DNA of 18,898 bases from UBA7398 sp964597305 (GTDB taxonomy: Bacteria; Actinomycetota; Actinomycetes; Nanopelagicales; Nanopelagicaceae). Positions 1 to 7,298 of this stretch are shown here, in pieces (the stretch's first letter is position 1; every line of letters begins with the position of its first letter). The stretch spans positions 1 to 18,898 of the forward strand of contig CAZQWU010000021.1 of assembly GCA_964597305.1 (NCBI GenBank), written 5' to 3'. The position numbers were made by a program, and so were the translations under genes. The notes under the pieces were generated by a model, which did no database searches, was not told the origin of the DNA, and saw nothing but the letters and a program-made list of their open reading frames with translations.

Positions 1-8
1 CCGGCGAA

Positions 9-485
9 TTACAACTCACCTCGAAGGGCTCGTTCCAGTTGGCCAGCATGATCGATCGGATGCTGTGCATACGAAGAATGCCAATCACGAATCGTAATTT
101 TTCCTCGTTCGGTGTGTTCTCCCCAGCGCTCAAGATCAGTGTCGACTAAGCGACGGAAAATTGTTAGCGATGCAGCGCGCACCGATGAAAAGACTTTTAA
201 CGATTCGTTAATTCCTAAATCGTTATAACCAAGTATGGAGTTCTCTGCCCATGCATTTTCATCATAACCTTGAATAATGGATCCCAAAGGTTCTGCTATT
301 AAACGGCGAAGCCGCGCATAGGATTGCGCTTCGCTATCGGCAAGATGATGTACTACCTGGCGAGCAGACCAACCATCGGGATGTTTAAGATCAAGGTCGC
401 TTTCCACTAATCTCGACGCGAGCGATTCAAAATAGCGTGTAGCTTTTTCATAATTCTCGGCTAGTCGTTGTATTTCCTGATTCAT
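9..485 (-). CDS. DinB-fold putative metal-dependent transferase (DinB_2/YfiT-like)
   Basis: This complete 158-residue protein resembles the DinB_2/YfiT group of four-helix proteins, whose members include thiol-dependent transferases and metal-binding enzymes of unknown substrate. The visible family signs are GWSARQVVHHLADSE (residues 38-52), carrying the first histidine ligand (H46 or H47), and HPIDHAGQLERAL near the C-terminus, with H142 and H146 as the H-x3-H pair. It has no signal peptide or membrane segment, so it should be cytoplasmic. It is the last gene of a leftward cluster, 25 bp after the DUF2236 gene, but it also has its own promoter: TAAGAT lies exactly 6 bases before the ATG, so the ATG can be the first transcribed base. 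That fixes the start. The substrate cannot be told from the sequence. A second DinB-fold gene lies at 13091-13582. Confidence 0.85.
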   Translation of the reverse strand: MNQEIQRLAENYEKATRYFESLASRLVESDLDLKHPDGWSARQVVHHLADSEAQSYARLRRLIAEPLGSIIQGYDENAWAENSILGYNDLGINESLKVFSSVRAASLTIFRRLVDTDLERWGEHTERGKITIRDWHSSYAQHPIDHAGQLERALRGEL

Positions 486-497
486 CCGGAAATCTTA
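486..497 (-). promoter_or_regulatory. Leaderless promoter -10 for the first DinB gene
   Basis: On the minus strand TAAGAT (497-492) is followed by six bases (TTCCGG) and then the ATG at 485. The spacing puts the predicted transcription start on the start codon. There is no Shine-Dalgarno sequence. It lies in the 25-bp gap after the DUF2236 stop, so it would give this gene expression separate from the upstream genes. Confidence 0.6.
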
Positions 498-510
498 TCG
501 ACCAAATACG

Positions 511-1419
511 TTATTGGGTACGAGTGCGAATACGTGCAATTCTCGCTCGTGCAATTTTCTGACTTGGTGACTCATGTCCGAGGATCGCGCTGAGAAAGTC
601 GAGGCTTACCCGAGATACTGTGAGCCAGATCCGCGATGGCTTTTTTAATCCTAGAAGCTTTCGATCTCGATCATCTAATGTGTAAATCGCGGCGTTGGCA
701 AGGGCTCGATAAAAAACCATTCCCAACTTTGAAAAAGGCGGCTGAAGAATAAATGAGACAACCTCTCGAGTTTGCGCAACTTCGGCTAAGTCGCGCGCTC
801 GATATTCTTCAAGAAGCGCATGTAATTCTTCAACGCTTCGTGGCGCGTTTACTAAACCTAATGGCTCAGCGCTCCGTGACCATTCGGCAACATAAGCATC
901 TGCACCTTTATCTATGGCGTACCCAAGGTGTTGATGTGCTGTCAGAAAGGAGTCGGTAAAAGCACAGTGCACCCACATGAGAAATCGTGGATCTTGTGCT
1001 CGATACTCTCGTCGTAGTCCCTCCTTATTTTCATATTCACCATGTACTCGTGAATGCATGGCATTAACGCGCGAGGCCTCACGCAAAATCACTTCGGTAG
1101 AGGCAAACGACGTAATGGTGAGCCAACGAGTTGTTCCCGCTAATCGTCCAAGCGGATCTGACGAATATCGAGAGTGCTCTGCAACTCCGATTAATGGCGC
1201 AGGATGTGCTGCTTGAAGCAGAAGTGCACGAATGCCACCGACTATGGTGCTTACTGATCCGTGAACTTGCCAGACTGCGCTCTCCGGGCCAAAAAAACCT
1301 TCATCATCTCCGATCGACATCCACTCTGCCCACTCCGGCTTTCCATCACGAGAGCCAGAGACAACGGTGCGAAATCGATTCGCAAGTGGACGAGTGAGCG
1401 CGCTAGTTACTCGGTTCAT
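511..1419 (-). CDS. DUF2236 / oxygenase MpaB-family protein
   Basis: This 302-residue protein has the hallmarks of the DUF2236 family, which includes MpaB and is related to latex-clearing protein (heme-b oxygenase-like fold). Seen directly: GFFGPESAVWQVHGS at residues 41-55, LLLQAAHP at 67-73, an SSDPLGRLAGTTRWL stretch at 86-100, VNAMHSRVHG at 118-127 (H122 and H126), and DPRFLMWVH at 143-151. The conserved histidines are candidate heme or metal ligands by family analogy. No export signal is visible. The start overlaps the end of the terC-like gene by 17 bp, which points to translational coupling in a shared transcript. Most DUF2236 proteins have no known substrate, and this one cannot be assigned a reaction. 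Confidence 0.85.
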   Translation of the reverse strand: MNRVTSALTRPLANRFRTVVSGSRDGKPEWAEWMSIGDDEGFFGPESAVWQVHGSVSTIVGGIRALLLQAAHPAPLIGVAEHSRYSSDPLGRLAGTTRWLTITSFASTEVILREASRVNAMHSRVHGEYENKEGLRREYRAQDPRFLMWVHCAFTDSFLTAHQHLGYAIDKGADAYVAEWSRSAEPLGLVNAPRSVEELHALLEEYRARDLAEVAQTREVVSFILQPPFSKLGMVFYRALANAAIYTLDDRDRKLLGLKKPSRIWLTVSRVSLDFLSAILGHESPSQKIARARIARIRTRTQ

Positions 1420-2398
1420 CGTCGTGTGAATGACCTACCAACCTACCTGCGTGGGCTTTCAATGATGGGTCGCGTCGAGTTTTGATCAAACTTGCAATCG
1501 TGCACAAGACAAGAACAACACCAATAACGATCAAGCTCAGACTCGTTGATACTTTTGGAATTGAATGGTTGATCTCATGGAAGTACACCGCGAGCAATTT
1601 AAATCCAATAAAGACAAGGATGACGGATAATCCTAAGGACAAATACACCAAGCGTTCGAGTAGTTGAGCAAGGAGAAAATAAAGCGCCCGCAAACCTAAG
1701 AGAGCAAAAGCATTTGCTGAGAAAACAAGAAAAGGTTCCTTCGTCACGCCAAATGTTGCCGGAATCGAATCCAGGGCGAAGAGTAAGTCTGTTGATCCAA
1801 CAGCAATTAAAACCAGAAACATCGGAGTGGCATAGCGCTTACCGTCAATTCGAGTGAAGAAGTGAGCACCGTGAAATTCATTGGTAATGGGAATGCGCTT
1901 CTTTAATCTTTTGACAACAAAGTTTTCGCTGGGATCAGGATCCTCATTGCGATGTTGAAAGAGATTAATTCCCGTCCAGATCAACAACCCACCAAAAATA
2001 ACAAAGGTAAAACTAAAAGAGGCAATCGCCTGTGCACCAATCGCTATAAAAATGGCTCGGAAAACCAGCGCCAGTACGACACCGATGAGAAGCACACGCT
2101 GTTGATAGATCGCCGGTACAGCAAATTGAGCAAGGATGATGGCAAAAACAAAAACATTATCGACCGAAAGCGATTTCTCAACGAGATATGCGGTGATGTA
2201 TTCGGTACCAAATTGCGAGCCATAATGAGCGTAAATCCACCAACCAAATGCAAGAGCAATGGCAATATAGAAAATCGACCAGAGCGCGGCTTCTCTAAAT
2301 TTAACTTCGTGTGGTTTACCTGCAATCAAAAGATCAAAGATCACCATCGCAGTGATGATGCCAATAAGTACGAGCCAGATAGTCATCGATATATTCAT
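1403..2398 (-). CDS. TerC/Alx-family integral membrane protein (probable metal ion exporter)
   Basis: This 331-residue polytopic membrane protein has about nine hydrophobic segments. It carries the two signature acidic motifs of the TerC family: VEKSLSVDNVFVFA around residues 73-86 (E74, D80) and TDLLFALDSIPATFGVT around 203-219 (D204, D210). These acidic residues in membrane helices are conserved in Alx/MntX-type exporters, where Mn2+ export is the best supported role; tellurite resistance is the historical name. The tail ends GHSHDDEPSN, a short His/Asp-rich end that might bind metal. The start codon overlaps the stop of the M48 protease gene as ATGA, and the 3' end overlaps the DUF2236 gene, so all three are probably co-translated. 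There is no room for a riboswitch of the yybP-ykoY type because the start lies inside the upstream gene. Confidence 0.92.
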   Translation of the reverse strand: MNISMTIWLVLIGIITAMVIFDLLIAGKPHEVKFREAALWSIFYIAIALAFGWWIYAHYGSQFGTEYITAYLVEKSLSVDNVFVFAIILAQFAVPAIYQQRVLLIGVVLALVFRAIFIAIGAQAIASFSFTFVIFGGLLIWTGINLFQHRNEDPDPSENFVVKRLKKRIPITNEFHGAHFFTRIDGKRYATPMFLVLIAVGSTDLLFALDSIPATFGVTKEPFLVFSANAFALLGLRALYFLLAQLLERLVYLSLGLSVILVFIGFKLLAVYFHEINHSIPKVSTSLSLIVIGVVLVLCTIASLIKTRRDPSLKAHAGRLVGHSHDDEPSN

Positions 2399-3630
2399 GC
2401 GTTTTTCTCCACATGTGCCAGGCGTTGTAAGAGTGGTGGATGAGAATAATTGAAAGCCACATAGAGTGGATGTGGCGATAGATTGGCCAAACTATCGGTC
2501 GAAATTTTCTTGAGCCCACTTTGAATTGCTGAAGCAGAAAATGTTCTTGCGGCAAAAATATCCGCAGAGTGTTCATCGCGACGGGTAAGCGAATTGTTGA
2601 TGAGTCCTAAAATTGTGTTGATCGGAGTCAACAAGAGAAAGAATGCCAACGCTGAAATATGGAAACTTGGCTCACGAGCACCAAGTGCGTTCGACAGTGT
2701 TTCATTTCCCAGCAACGATCCAAGCAAGAAAAAGATCGCAAAGGATTGAAGAGTGGAATTGATAAACATTCGTAAAGTGTGTTTGAGTTTGTAGTGTCCA
2801 ACTTCATGAGCAAGCACTGCGACTGTTTCTTTTGGCGTGAGTTTTTCAATGAGCGTGTCGAATAAAACTATCGTCTTACTTTTTCCTAATCCGCTAAAAA
2901 AAGCATTTGCCTTCGTTGATCGTTTGGATGCATCCATGACAAAAAGTCGTCGTAGCGAATAGCCCTGCGATGCACAATACTGTTCGATCTCCGTACGAAG
3001 AGGGCCAGCTTCTAACTGTTGTACTTTATTGAATAACGGCAGGATTACCGAGGTACCAAACATGAACATGACAATGGAAAATAGAGTCACAACGCCCCAT
3101 GCCGCAATCCAAAAGGCTCCAGCCAACGTTTGGTATAGCCACAAAATCACAGTTAATAATGATCCACCAATCAGAACGCTAAGCGCTGTTCCCTTAATGA
3201 GGTCCTGAAAAAATGTCTTTGCCGTTGTTGTGTTAAAGCCGAATCGTTGTTCAATGACAAATGTTCCATAAAGCGTAAATGGTAAAGAGATTAAATTACT
3301 GATCAAAGACGCGATGGCGATAAAAATCAATGAAATGACGATGGTGGATGAAAAATGATCACGCACAAAATTATCGAGCGCAGCAAACCATTGAAAATAG
3401 AGCGCACACAACATCGCCCCCGTCGAAACCGCTCCTGATAAAAGTCCCAACCGATACTTCGTTGATAAATATTCGACAGATCGAAGACGCTCAGTTTCGC
3501 TATAAATCCCGGCAGCTGATGGTGGGATGGGATCACGTGCAGCTTTTTGATTGAGGTAACTCAATCCCGTATCGAGAACAAACTCTAGTACGATGAAAAA
3601 TGTGATTGCTGCGAAGAGAAATCGCGTCAT
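2395..3630 (-). CDS. M48-family zinc metalloprotease (Ste24/CAAX protease-like)
   Basis: This 411-residue membrane protease has the zinc site HEVGH at residues 275-279 (AVLAHEVGHYKLKH), with the third ligand in RRDEHSAD (E353, followed by D357). It has several membrane helices before and after the active site, as in Ste24-type M48 peptidases. Other family signs are NAFFSGLG (242-249), which precedes the catalytic helix, and FNYSHPPLLQRL near the C-terminus. By family analogy it cleaves membrane or membrane-associated proteins in quality control. The full-length site looks intact. The start is fixed by TAGACT followed by seven bases and ATG. That -10 overlaps the stop codon of the upstream DsbA-like gene, only 10 bp away, so the gene may be both read through and independently started. 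Confidence 0.93.
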   Translation of the reverse strand: MTRFLFAAITFFIVLEFVLDTGLSYLNQKAARDPIPPSAAGIYSETERLRSVEYLSTKYRLGLLSGAVSTGAMLCALYFQWFAALDNFVRDHFSSTIVISLIFIAIASLISNLISLPFTLYGTFVIEQRFGFNTTTAKTFFQDLIKGTALSVLIGGSLLTVILWLYQTLAGAFWIAAWGVVTLFSIVMFMFGTSVILPLFNKVQQLEAGPLRTEIEQYCASQGYSLRRLFVMDASKRSTKANAFFSGLGKSKTIVLFDTLIEKLTPKETVAVLAHEVGHYKLKHTLRMFINSTLQSFAIFFLLGSLLGNETLSNALGAREPSFHISALAFFLLLTPINTILGLINNSLTRRDEHSADIFAARTFSASAIQSGLKKISTDSLANLSPHPLYVAFNYSHPPLLQRLAHVEKNA

Positions 3631-3643
3631 GCTCGCCAGTCTA
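3631..3643 (-). promoter_or_regulatory. Leaderless promoter -10 for the M48 protease, overlapping a stop codon
   Basis: Minus strand TAGACT (3643-3638) is followed by seven bases (GGCGAGC) and the ATG at 3630. The first three bases, TAG, are also the stop codon of the DsbA-like gene. GGCGAGC has little Shine-Dalgarno character, so leaderless initiation is the simpler reading. Confidence 0.5.
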
Positions 3644-4294
3644 TATATTCGATGGCGCTAATGCGCGCTGCAATGTTTCTAAAAAGACGTCCTCTGGCTG
3701 CGCACCGGATATGCCGTAGGTCATATTTACTGCGTAAAACGGAACACCAGTAATTCCTATTTGTTCTGCCAAGGCCCGGTCTGCCTCGCATTCATCCTGA
3801 AATGCATGGGACGTTAAAACTGTGCGGGCGGAATCCTGATCAATGCCACATGATGCAACAACCGAGAGTAAATCTTCGTGGGTAAAGAGTGAACCTTTCT
3901 TTTCAAAATAAGTCGAATACATAGCTTCAAGAAGTTCATCTTGTTTTTCGATAGTACGTGCCCACAGTAAGAGTCGATGCGCATCAAGCGTATTTCCTGA
4001 TTCGGTTTCAGAGAGGTCATAACACAGTCCTTCGCCATCTGCGATCGAACACACATTTGCTTGCATAGCAGAAACTTCACTCGTACTAATTCGATACTTG
4101 GATGCAAGTAATTCCGATGTTGGCATCGTCTGATGTAAATCTGGTTGTAATTGAAATGCACGGTGTCGAATTTCGACTGGTGAATCAATTTTTGAAAGTG
4201 CCTTTTGTAATCGTCGTCGTCCAATAAAGCACCACGGACATACGACATCAGACCAGACATCGATGTGGATCACGGAATGTTCACTCTCTCGCAC
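3641..4294 (-). CDS. DsbA-family oxidoreductase, FrnE-like
   Basis: This 217-residue thioredoxin-fold protein has a CPWC active site (C19 and C22 from the chosen start, in DVWSDVVCPWCFIG) and a cis-proline motif GVPFYAVN near residues 183-190. The layout and length match the FrnE branch of the DsbA superfamily: cytoplasmic dithiol oxidoreductases, often mislabelled 2-hydroxychromene-2-carboxylate isomerase. It has no signal peptide, so it probably acts in the cytoplasm on thiol redox balance. The open frame extends to an ATG at 4318, but the GTG at 4294 is preferred. TACTGT lies exactly six bases upstream of it, and this start removes an overlap with the divergent acetyltransferase gene. A GTG at 4273 would also leave the fold intact. 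The partner thiol substrate is unknown. Confidence 0.88.
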   Translation of the reverse strand: MRESEHSVIHIDVWSDVVCPWCFIGRRRLQKALSKIDSPVEIRHRAFQLQPDLHQTMPTSELLASKYRISTSEVSAMQANVCSIADGEGLCYDLSETESGNTLDAHRLLLWARTIEKQDELLEAMYSTYFEKKGSLFTHEDLLSVVASCGIDQDSARTVLTSHAFQDECEADRALAEQIGITGVPFYAVNMTYGISGAQPEDVFLETLQRALAPSNI

Positions 4295-4316
4295 AGGGCC
4301 ACAGTACGATCTCTTC
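4295..4316. promoter_or_regulatory. Divergent leaderless promoters with overlapping -10 elements
   Basis: The minus-strand -10 TACTGT (4306-4301) is followed by six bases and the GTG at 4294. The plus-strand -10 TACGAT (4305-4310) is followed by six bases and the ATG at 4317. The two hexamers share the TA at 4305-4306, and the predicted transcription starts are 23 bp apart. This compact symmetric arrangement serves the FrnE-like gene and the acetyltransferase gene. Confidence 0.55.
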
Positions 4317-4781
4317 ATGGCTCACGCATCATTACAGGTCAGGCCAATACATGAGGGAGACTTTGACCGATGGCGTGAATTATGGAATGGATATTTAGCC
4401 TTTTATGAAGCAACACTTGACGCTGAAGTTACAAACCTGACGTGGAATCGCATCCTCGACTCCTCTCATGCGTTTCGCTGTTTGGTTGCACTATACGGTG
4501 ATCGAATAATCGGATTTGCACATTGTTTTATTCGGCCTTCAACGTGGTCAAAAAACGGCTACTGCTATTTAGAAGATCTCTTTGTTGACCCGCAAAACCG
4601 TGGTGTCGGTGCCGGTCGTGCGCTGATTGATGCTGTGATTACCTATGCACGATCTGAGAAAGCAGGTCGCGTTTATTGGACGACAAAAGAAAATAATCTC
4701 ACTGCGCGAAAACTCTATGACTCGTACTTACCAAAATCAGAGTTTGTTCAGTATCGATTACCGCAGATATATGAGCAATAA
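4317..4781 (+). CDS. GNAT-family N-acetyltransferase
   Basis: This 154-residue protein has a clear GNAT fold. Motif A, the acetyl-CoA pyrophosphate-binding loop, reads DLFVDPQNRGVGAGRAL at residues 87-103. Motif B follows as VYWTTKENNLTARKLYD at 119-135. The N-terminal half (RPIHEGDFDRWRELWNGYLAFY) resembles the acetyltransferase group typified by yeast Hpa2-like small-molecule and polyamine acetylases, though the acceptor cannot be told. A longer frame opens at 4263, but the ATG at 4317 has TACGAT exactly six bases upstream and gives the usual GNAT N-terminus, so it is chosen. The gene diverges from the FrnE-like gene through overlapping promoters. It ends 8 bp from the convergent regulator gene with no visible terminator between them. 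Confidence 0.88.
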   Translation: MAHASLQVRPIHEGDFDRWRELWNGYLAFYEATLDAEVTNLTWNRILDSSHAFRCLVALYGDRIIGFAHCFIRPSTWSKNGYCYLEDLFVDPQNRGVGAGRALIDAVITYARSEKAGRVYWTTKENNLTARKLYDSYLPKSEFVQYRLPQIYEQ

Positions 4782-4789
4782 GTCCTGTT

Positions 4790-5482
4790 TTATCGTGGAT
4801 TTTCTAATTTATATCCAAGCCCACGAATTGTTTGAATAATTTCTGGATTGGCAGGGTCATTCTCGATTTTTGCGCGTAATCGCTTGATATGGACATCGAG
4901 TGTTTTCGTATCACCATAATAATCGCTTCCCCACACTCGATCGATTAACTGATTGCGTGTCATAACTTTTCCGGCATTTCGCATTAAGAATTCTAAAAGA
5001 AAAAACTCTTTTAAGGGTAGAGGAATTGTTTCGCCATGATTTGTCACCACATGTTTATCAAGATCCATGCGAATAGAGCCAACTTTGAGAATTTCTAAAC
5101 CATTATCATCAGCTCGTTCCCCTATTTTTCTTCTTAGGACCGCTTTGATTCGCAATATTAATTCCCGAGAAGAATAAGGTTTGGTGACATAGTCATCAGC
5201 GCCTAATTCAAGTCCTACTACGCGATCTATTTCGGCATCTTTTGCTGTCACCATAATAATTGGCACATCGGATGTCGCTCTGATTGTACGACACACCTCA
5301 GTTCCAGAAATTTCAGGAATCATAAGATCTAGAAGGACAAAGTCTGGCTTTGTCTCAGAAAATTTTGCAAGTGCTTCTCTTCCGTCTGAGGCGATGATAA
5401 CTTCAAAACCTTCTTGTTTTAATAAATACGCTAAAGCATCGGAAAAAGATGTTTCATCTTCGACGATAAGTATTTTTATCAT
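4790..5482 (-). CDS. regX3: OmpR/PhoB-family response regulator, RegX3-like
   Basis: This 230-residue response regulator has an N-terminal receiver domain (1-120) and a C-terminal winged-helix DNA-binding domain (about 130-228). The acidic pocket is E8/D9, the phosphoacceptor is D52 (VLLDLMIP), and the switch residues T79 and K101 (YVTKPYSSREL) are present. Stretches such as VVGLELGADDYVTKPYS, LPLKEF and DTKTLDVHIKRLRAKIE closely match mycobacterial RegX3, the phosphate-starvation regulator paired with SenX3. It overlaps the kinase gene by four bases (ATGA), so it is translationally coupled and controlled by the promoter at 6559-6564. It probably binds the 11-bp-phased PHO boxes at 6582-6619, 7299-7336 and 10351-10377. 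The family is certain; orthology to RegX3 rather than another PhoB-like regulator rests on remembered sequence and on the pst neighbourhood. Confidence 0.93.
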   Translation of the reverse strand: MIKILIVEDETSFSDALAYLLKQEGFEVIIASDGREALAKFSETKPDFVLLDLMIPEISGTEVCRTIRATSDVPIIMVTAKDAEIDRVVGLELGADDYVTKPYSSRELILRIKAVLRRKIGERADDNGLEILKVGSIRMDLDKHVVTNHGETIPLPLKEFFLLEFLMRNAGKVMTRNQLIDRVWGSDYYGDTKTLDVHIKRLRAKIENDPANPEIIQTIRGLGYKLENPR

Positions 5483-6552
5483 TCTACTTGTTCCAATCGT
5501 GAAATCGGTAGCCGTAATTCAAATCTGCTGCCAACATTTTCTGCACTCCACACTTTGATTTCGCCACCATGCTTGATCGCGATATTTTTCACTATTGACA
5601 ACCCCAAACCAGTTCCACCGGTTTGACGTGAGCGAGCCGGGTCTACGCGATAAAACCTCTCGAATATTCTTTCAAGTGATGTTTCAGGAATTCCAATTCC
5701 TTGGTCGGTAACAGAAATTCCAATGACCCCTTGTGATGTCGCGCCTTCTTCCAAGGCGGTGGTAATTGATACTTTAGTGTTTTCTGGGGAATAATTAATT
5801 GCATTTTCAATGAGATTGTGAAGTGCCATGATGATTTGCTCTCGATCACCACTTATTTTTACTTTGTCTACTTCACCAATTGTAATAGAAATATGTCGCG
5901 CCTCTGCTGAAATTTTGCATTGGGTCACGGCTTCTCGTATCACTTCTTCTACTCCGAAAGTCTGTGCTTCTTTTAATGGATCTGAATCTTGAACTTTTGA
6001 AAGGTTTATTATTTCTTGAACAAGATCTGTGAGTCGCTTCGCTTCAGATTGCATTCTCGATGCAAATTGAGCAACAGCAACAGGGTCATCTTTTGCTCCT
6101 AATAAAGCTTCGCTGAGGAGAGAAATAGCGCCTATTGGTGTTTTAAGTTCATGGGAGATATTTGCAACAAAATCCCGTCGAACTTGTGCCACTCGTTCAA
6201 TTTCACTTTCGTCTCGAACTAGCACAAGGATCCACCCCGAATCCGAAATCTGTGCAATAACCACTCTAAGGTCCCGCTTACCTTCGCCGATGGGGCCACG
6301 GGGAATTTCTATAGTACCTATTTGGGTTTCATGATTCCGGCGAACTACGCGTATGAGCGCTAATAACTCTTCGCTTTGAATTCTTCCATCTCGAACCAAG
6401 CCCGTTAATTCATTTCCTGGAGACGCATATGTAATGCCTATCTCTGGGGTAAGAACTATGGAATCTGACTCAAATACTTGAAGGGCCGCGATAAGTGATT
6501 CCGGGATGACATTCGAGCTTGATTCACCGGTTGATTTTCTCTTAAACCACAT
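5479..6552 (-). CDS. senX3: SenX3/PhoR-like sensor histidine kinase without transmembrane segments
   Basis: This 357-residue kinase has an N-terminal PAS-like region (about 20-115), then a HisKA domain with NISHELKTP around H134, an N-box HNLIENAINYSP (245-256), a G1 box DQGIGIP (283-289), an F box and a G2 box GGTGLGLSIV (312-321). Family members such as mycobacterial SenX3 begin with membrane helices. This protein starts MWFKRKS and has no hydrophobic segment long enough to cross a membrane. The short N-terminus is not a wrong start: TAGCAT lies exactly six bases before the ATG, and only 89 bp separate it from divergent phoU. It should sense phosphate state indirectly through PhoU and the Pst transporter in the cytoplasm or at the inner face of the membrane. 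It is co-translated with regX3 through an ATGA overlap. Confidence 0.92.
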   Translation of the reverse strand: MWFKRKSTGESSSNVIPESLIAALQVFESDSIVLTPEIGITYASPGNELTGLVRDGRIQSEELLALIRVVRRNHETQIGTIEIPRGPIGEGKRDLRVVIAQISDSGWILVLVRDESEIERVAQVRRDFVANISHELKTPIGAISLLSEALLGAKDDPVAVAQFASRMQSEAKRLTDLVQEIINLSKVQDSDPLKEAQTFGVEEVIREAVTQCKISAEARHISITIGEVDKVKISGDREQIIMALHNLIENAINYSPENTKVSITTALEEGATSQGVIGISVTDQGIGIPETSLERIFERFYRVDPARSRQTGGTGLGLSIVKNIAIKHGGEIKVWSAENVGSRFELRLPISRLEQVE

Positions 6553-6558
6553 AGGTCG

Positions 6559-6564
6559 ATGCTA
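6559..6564 (-). promoter_or_regulatory. Leaderless promoter -10 of senX3-regX3
   Basis: Minus strand TAGCAT (6564-6559) is followed by six bases (CGACCT) and the ATG at 6552. A 17-bp spacer places the -35 region at about 6582-6587, exactly on the first unit of the PHO box, which suggests autoregulation by RegX3. Confidence 0.6.
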
Positions 6565-6581
6565 TCGTTCTGGTTTGTGAG

Positions 6582-6619
6582 TTCACCTTTTATTAACCCT
6601 CACGTAGTCAACACTTCAC
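6582..6619. promoter_or_regulatory. PHO box between senX3 and phoU (four 11-bp-phased units)
   Basis: Units start at 6582 (TTCAC), 6593 (TTAAC), 6604 (GTAGT, degenerate) and 6615 (TTCAC), an exact 11-bp period. Direct repeats of GTTCACC-like units every 11 bp are the known binding pattern of actinobacterial PhoP/RegX3 regulators. Unit 1 falls on the predicted -35 of senX3. Units 3 and 4 flank the predicted -35 of phoU. One array can therefore serve both directions. Confidence 0.72.
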
Positions 6620-6629
6620 CTCAACGGCA

Positions 6630-6635
6630 TACGGT
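6630..6635 (+). promoter_or_regulatory. Leaderless promoter -10 of phoU
   Basis: TACGGT (6630-6635) is followed by six bases (CTAGCC) and the ATG at 6642. It lies 11 bp after the last PHO box unit, so a bound regulator would sit over the -35 region. Confidence 0.6.
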
Positions 6636-6641
6636 CTAGCC

Positions 6642-7292
6642 ATGCCATTGATTCGATCGGTCTTCCAAGATGAGTTAGATGGCGTTTCACAAACACTTCT
6701 TGATCTGACGGCAATGGTATGTACTGCGATTTCAGAGTCGACAAAATCTGTTTTGACATGTGATCTCGAGGTTGCTGAGAAAGTTATTGAGACAGATGAC
6801 CGTATTGATGACATGCAACATGAATTAGATGGTCGAATTATTACGATTATTGCTCGCCAACAACCTGTCGCTACTGATCTTCGTGCTCTCGTAACTGCAT
6901 TGCGCATGAGTGCAGATCTTGAGCGAATGGGCGATATGGCACATCATGTTGCGAAAATTACACGCCTCAAACATCCATCTTCGGCAGTTCCAGATGATTT
7001 ACATCCAATTATTAAGTCTATGGGTGACACCGCACTTGCAATCGCATCCAAAATGGGTCAAGTCATCGCAACTCGAAATATTGAACTCGCACTGGAAGTG
7101 GAACGTGATGATGATGAGATGGATAAACTGCATCGACAATTAATTGCCACTTTGATCTCACCACAATGGGGTTATGGTGTAGAAGCGGCTATTGACCTCA
7201 CGCTTTTAGGGCGGTATTACGAACGGTTCGCAGATCATGCGGTGTCGGTCTCTCGGCGAGTGCATTACCTCGTCACAGGTAACTACAACTAA
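6642..7292 (+). CDS. phoU: Phosphate signalling protein PhoU
   Basis: This 216-residue, all-helical protein has the two PhoU repeats of three helices each. The paired metal-cluster motifs are LERMGDMAHH around residues 93-102 and YYERFADHAVSV around 192-203, at the expected position in each half. The length is normal for the family. PhoU proteins couple the state of the PstSCAB transporter to the histidine kinase and restrain the phosphate-starvation response when phosphate is plentiful. Here that role should be central, because the kinase has no sensory membrane part. The gene diverges from senX3-regX3, starts at an ATG placed for leaderless translation, and is followed 77 bp later by pstC behind a second PHO box. 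Confidence 0.94.
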   Translation: MPLIRSVFQDELDGVSQTLLDLTAMVCTAISESTKSVLTCDLEVAEKVIETDDRIDDMQHELDGRIITIIARQQPVATDLRALVTALRMSADLERMGDMAHHVAKITRLKHPSSAVPDDLHPIIKSMGDTALAIASKMGQVIATRNIELALEVERDDDEMDKLHRQLIATLISPQWGYGVEAAIDLTLLGRYYERFADHAVSVSRRVHYLVTGNYN

Positions 7293-7298
7293 CTTTTA

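Noticed and set aside
2395..2420. Manganese riboswitch upstream of the TerC-type gene
   Set aside because: The start codon overlaps the upstream coding region by four bases, so there is no leader to hold a yybP-ykoY element.
1952..2443. Long plus-strand open frame antisense to terC
   Set aside because: It is asparagine/lysine-rich with no recognisable motifs, and lies wholly opposite a clear TerC protein; a shadow frame.
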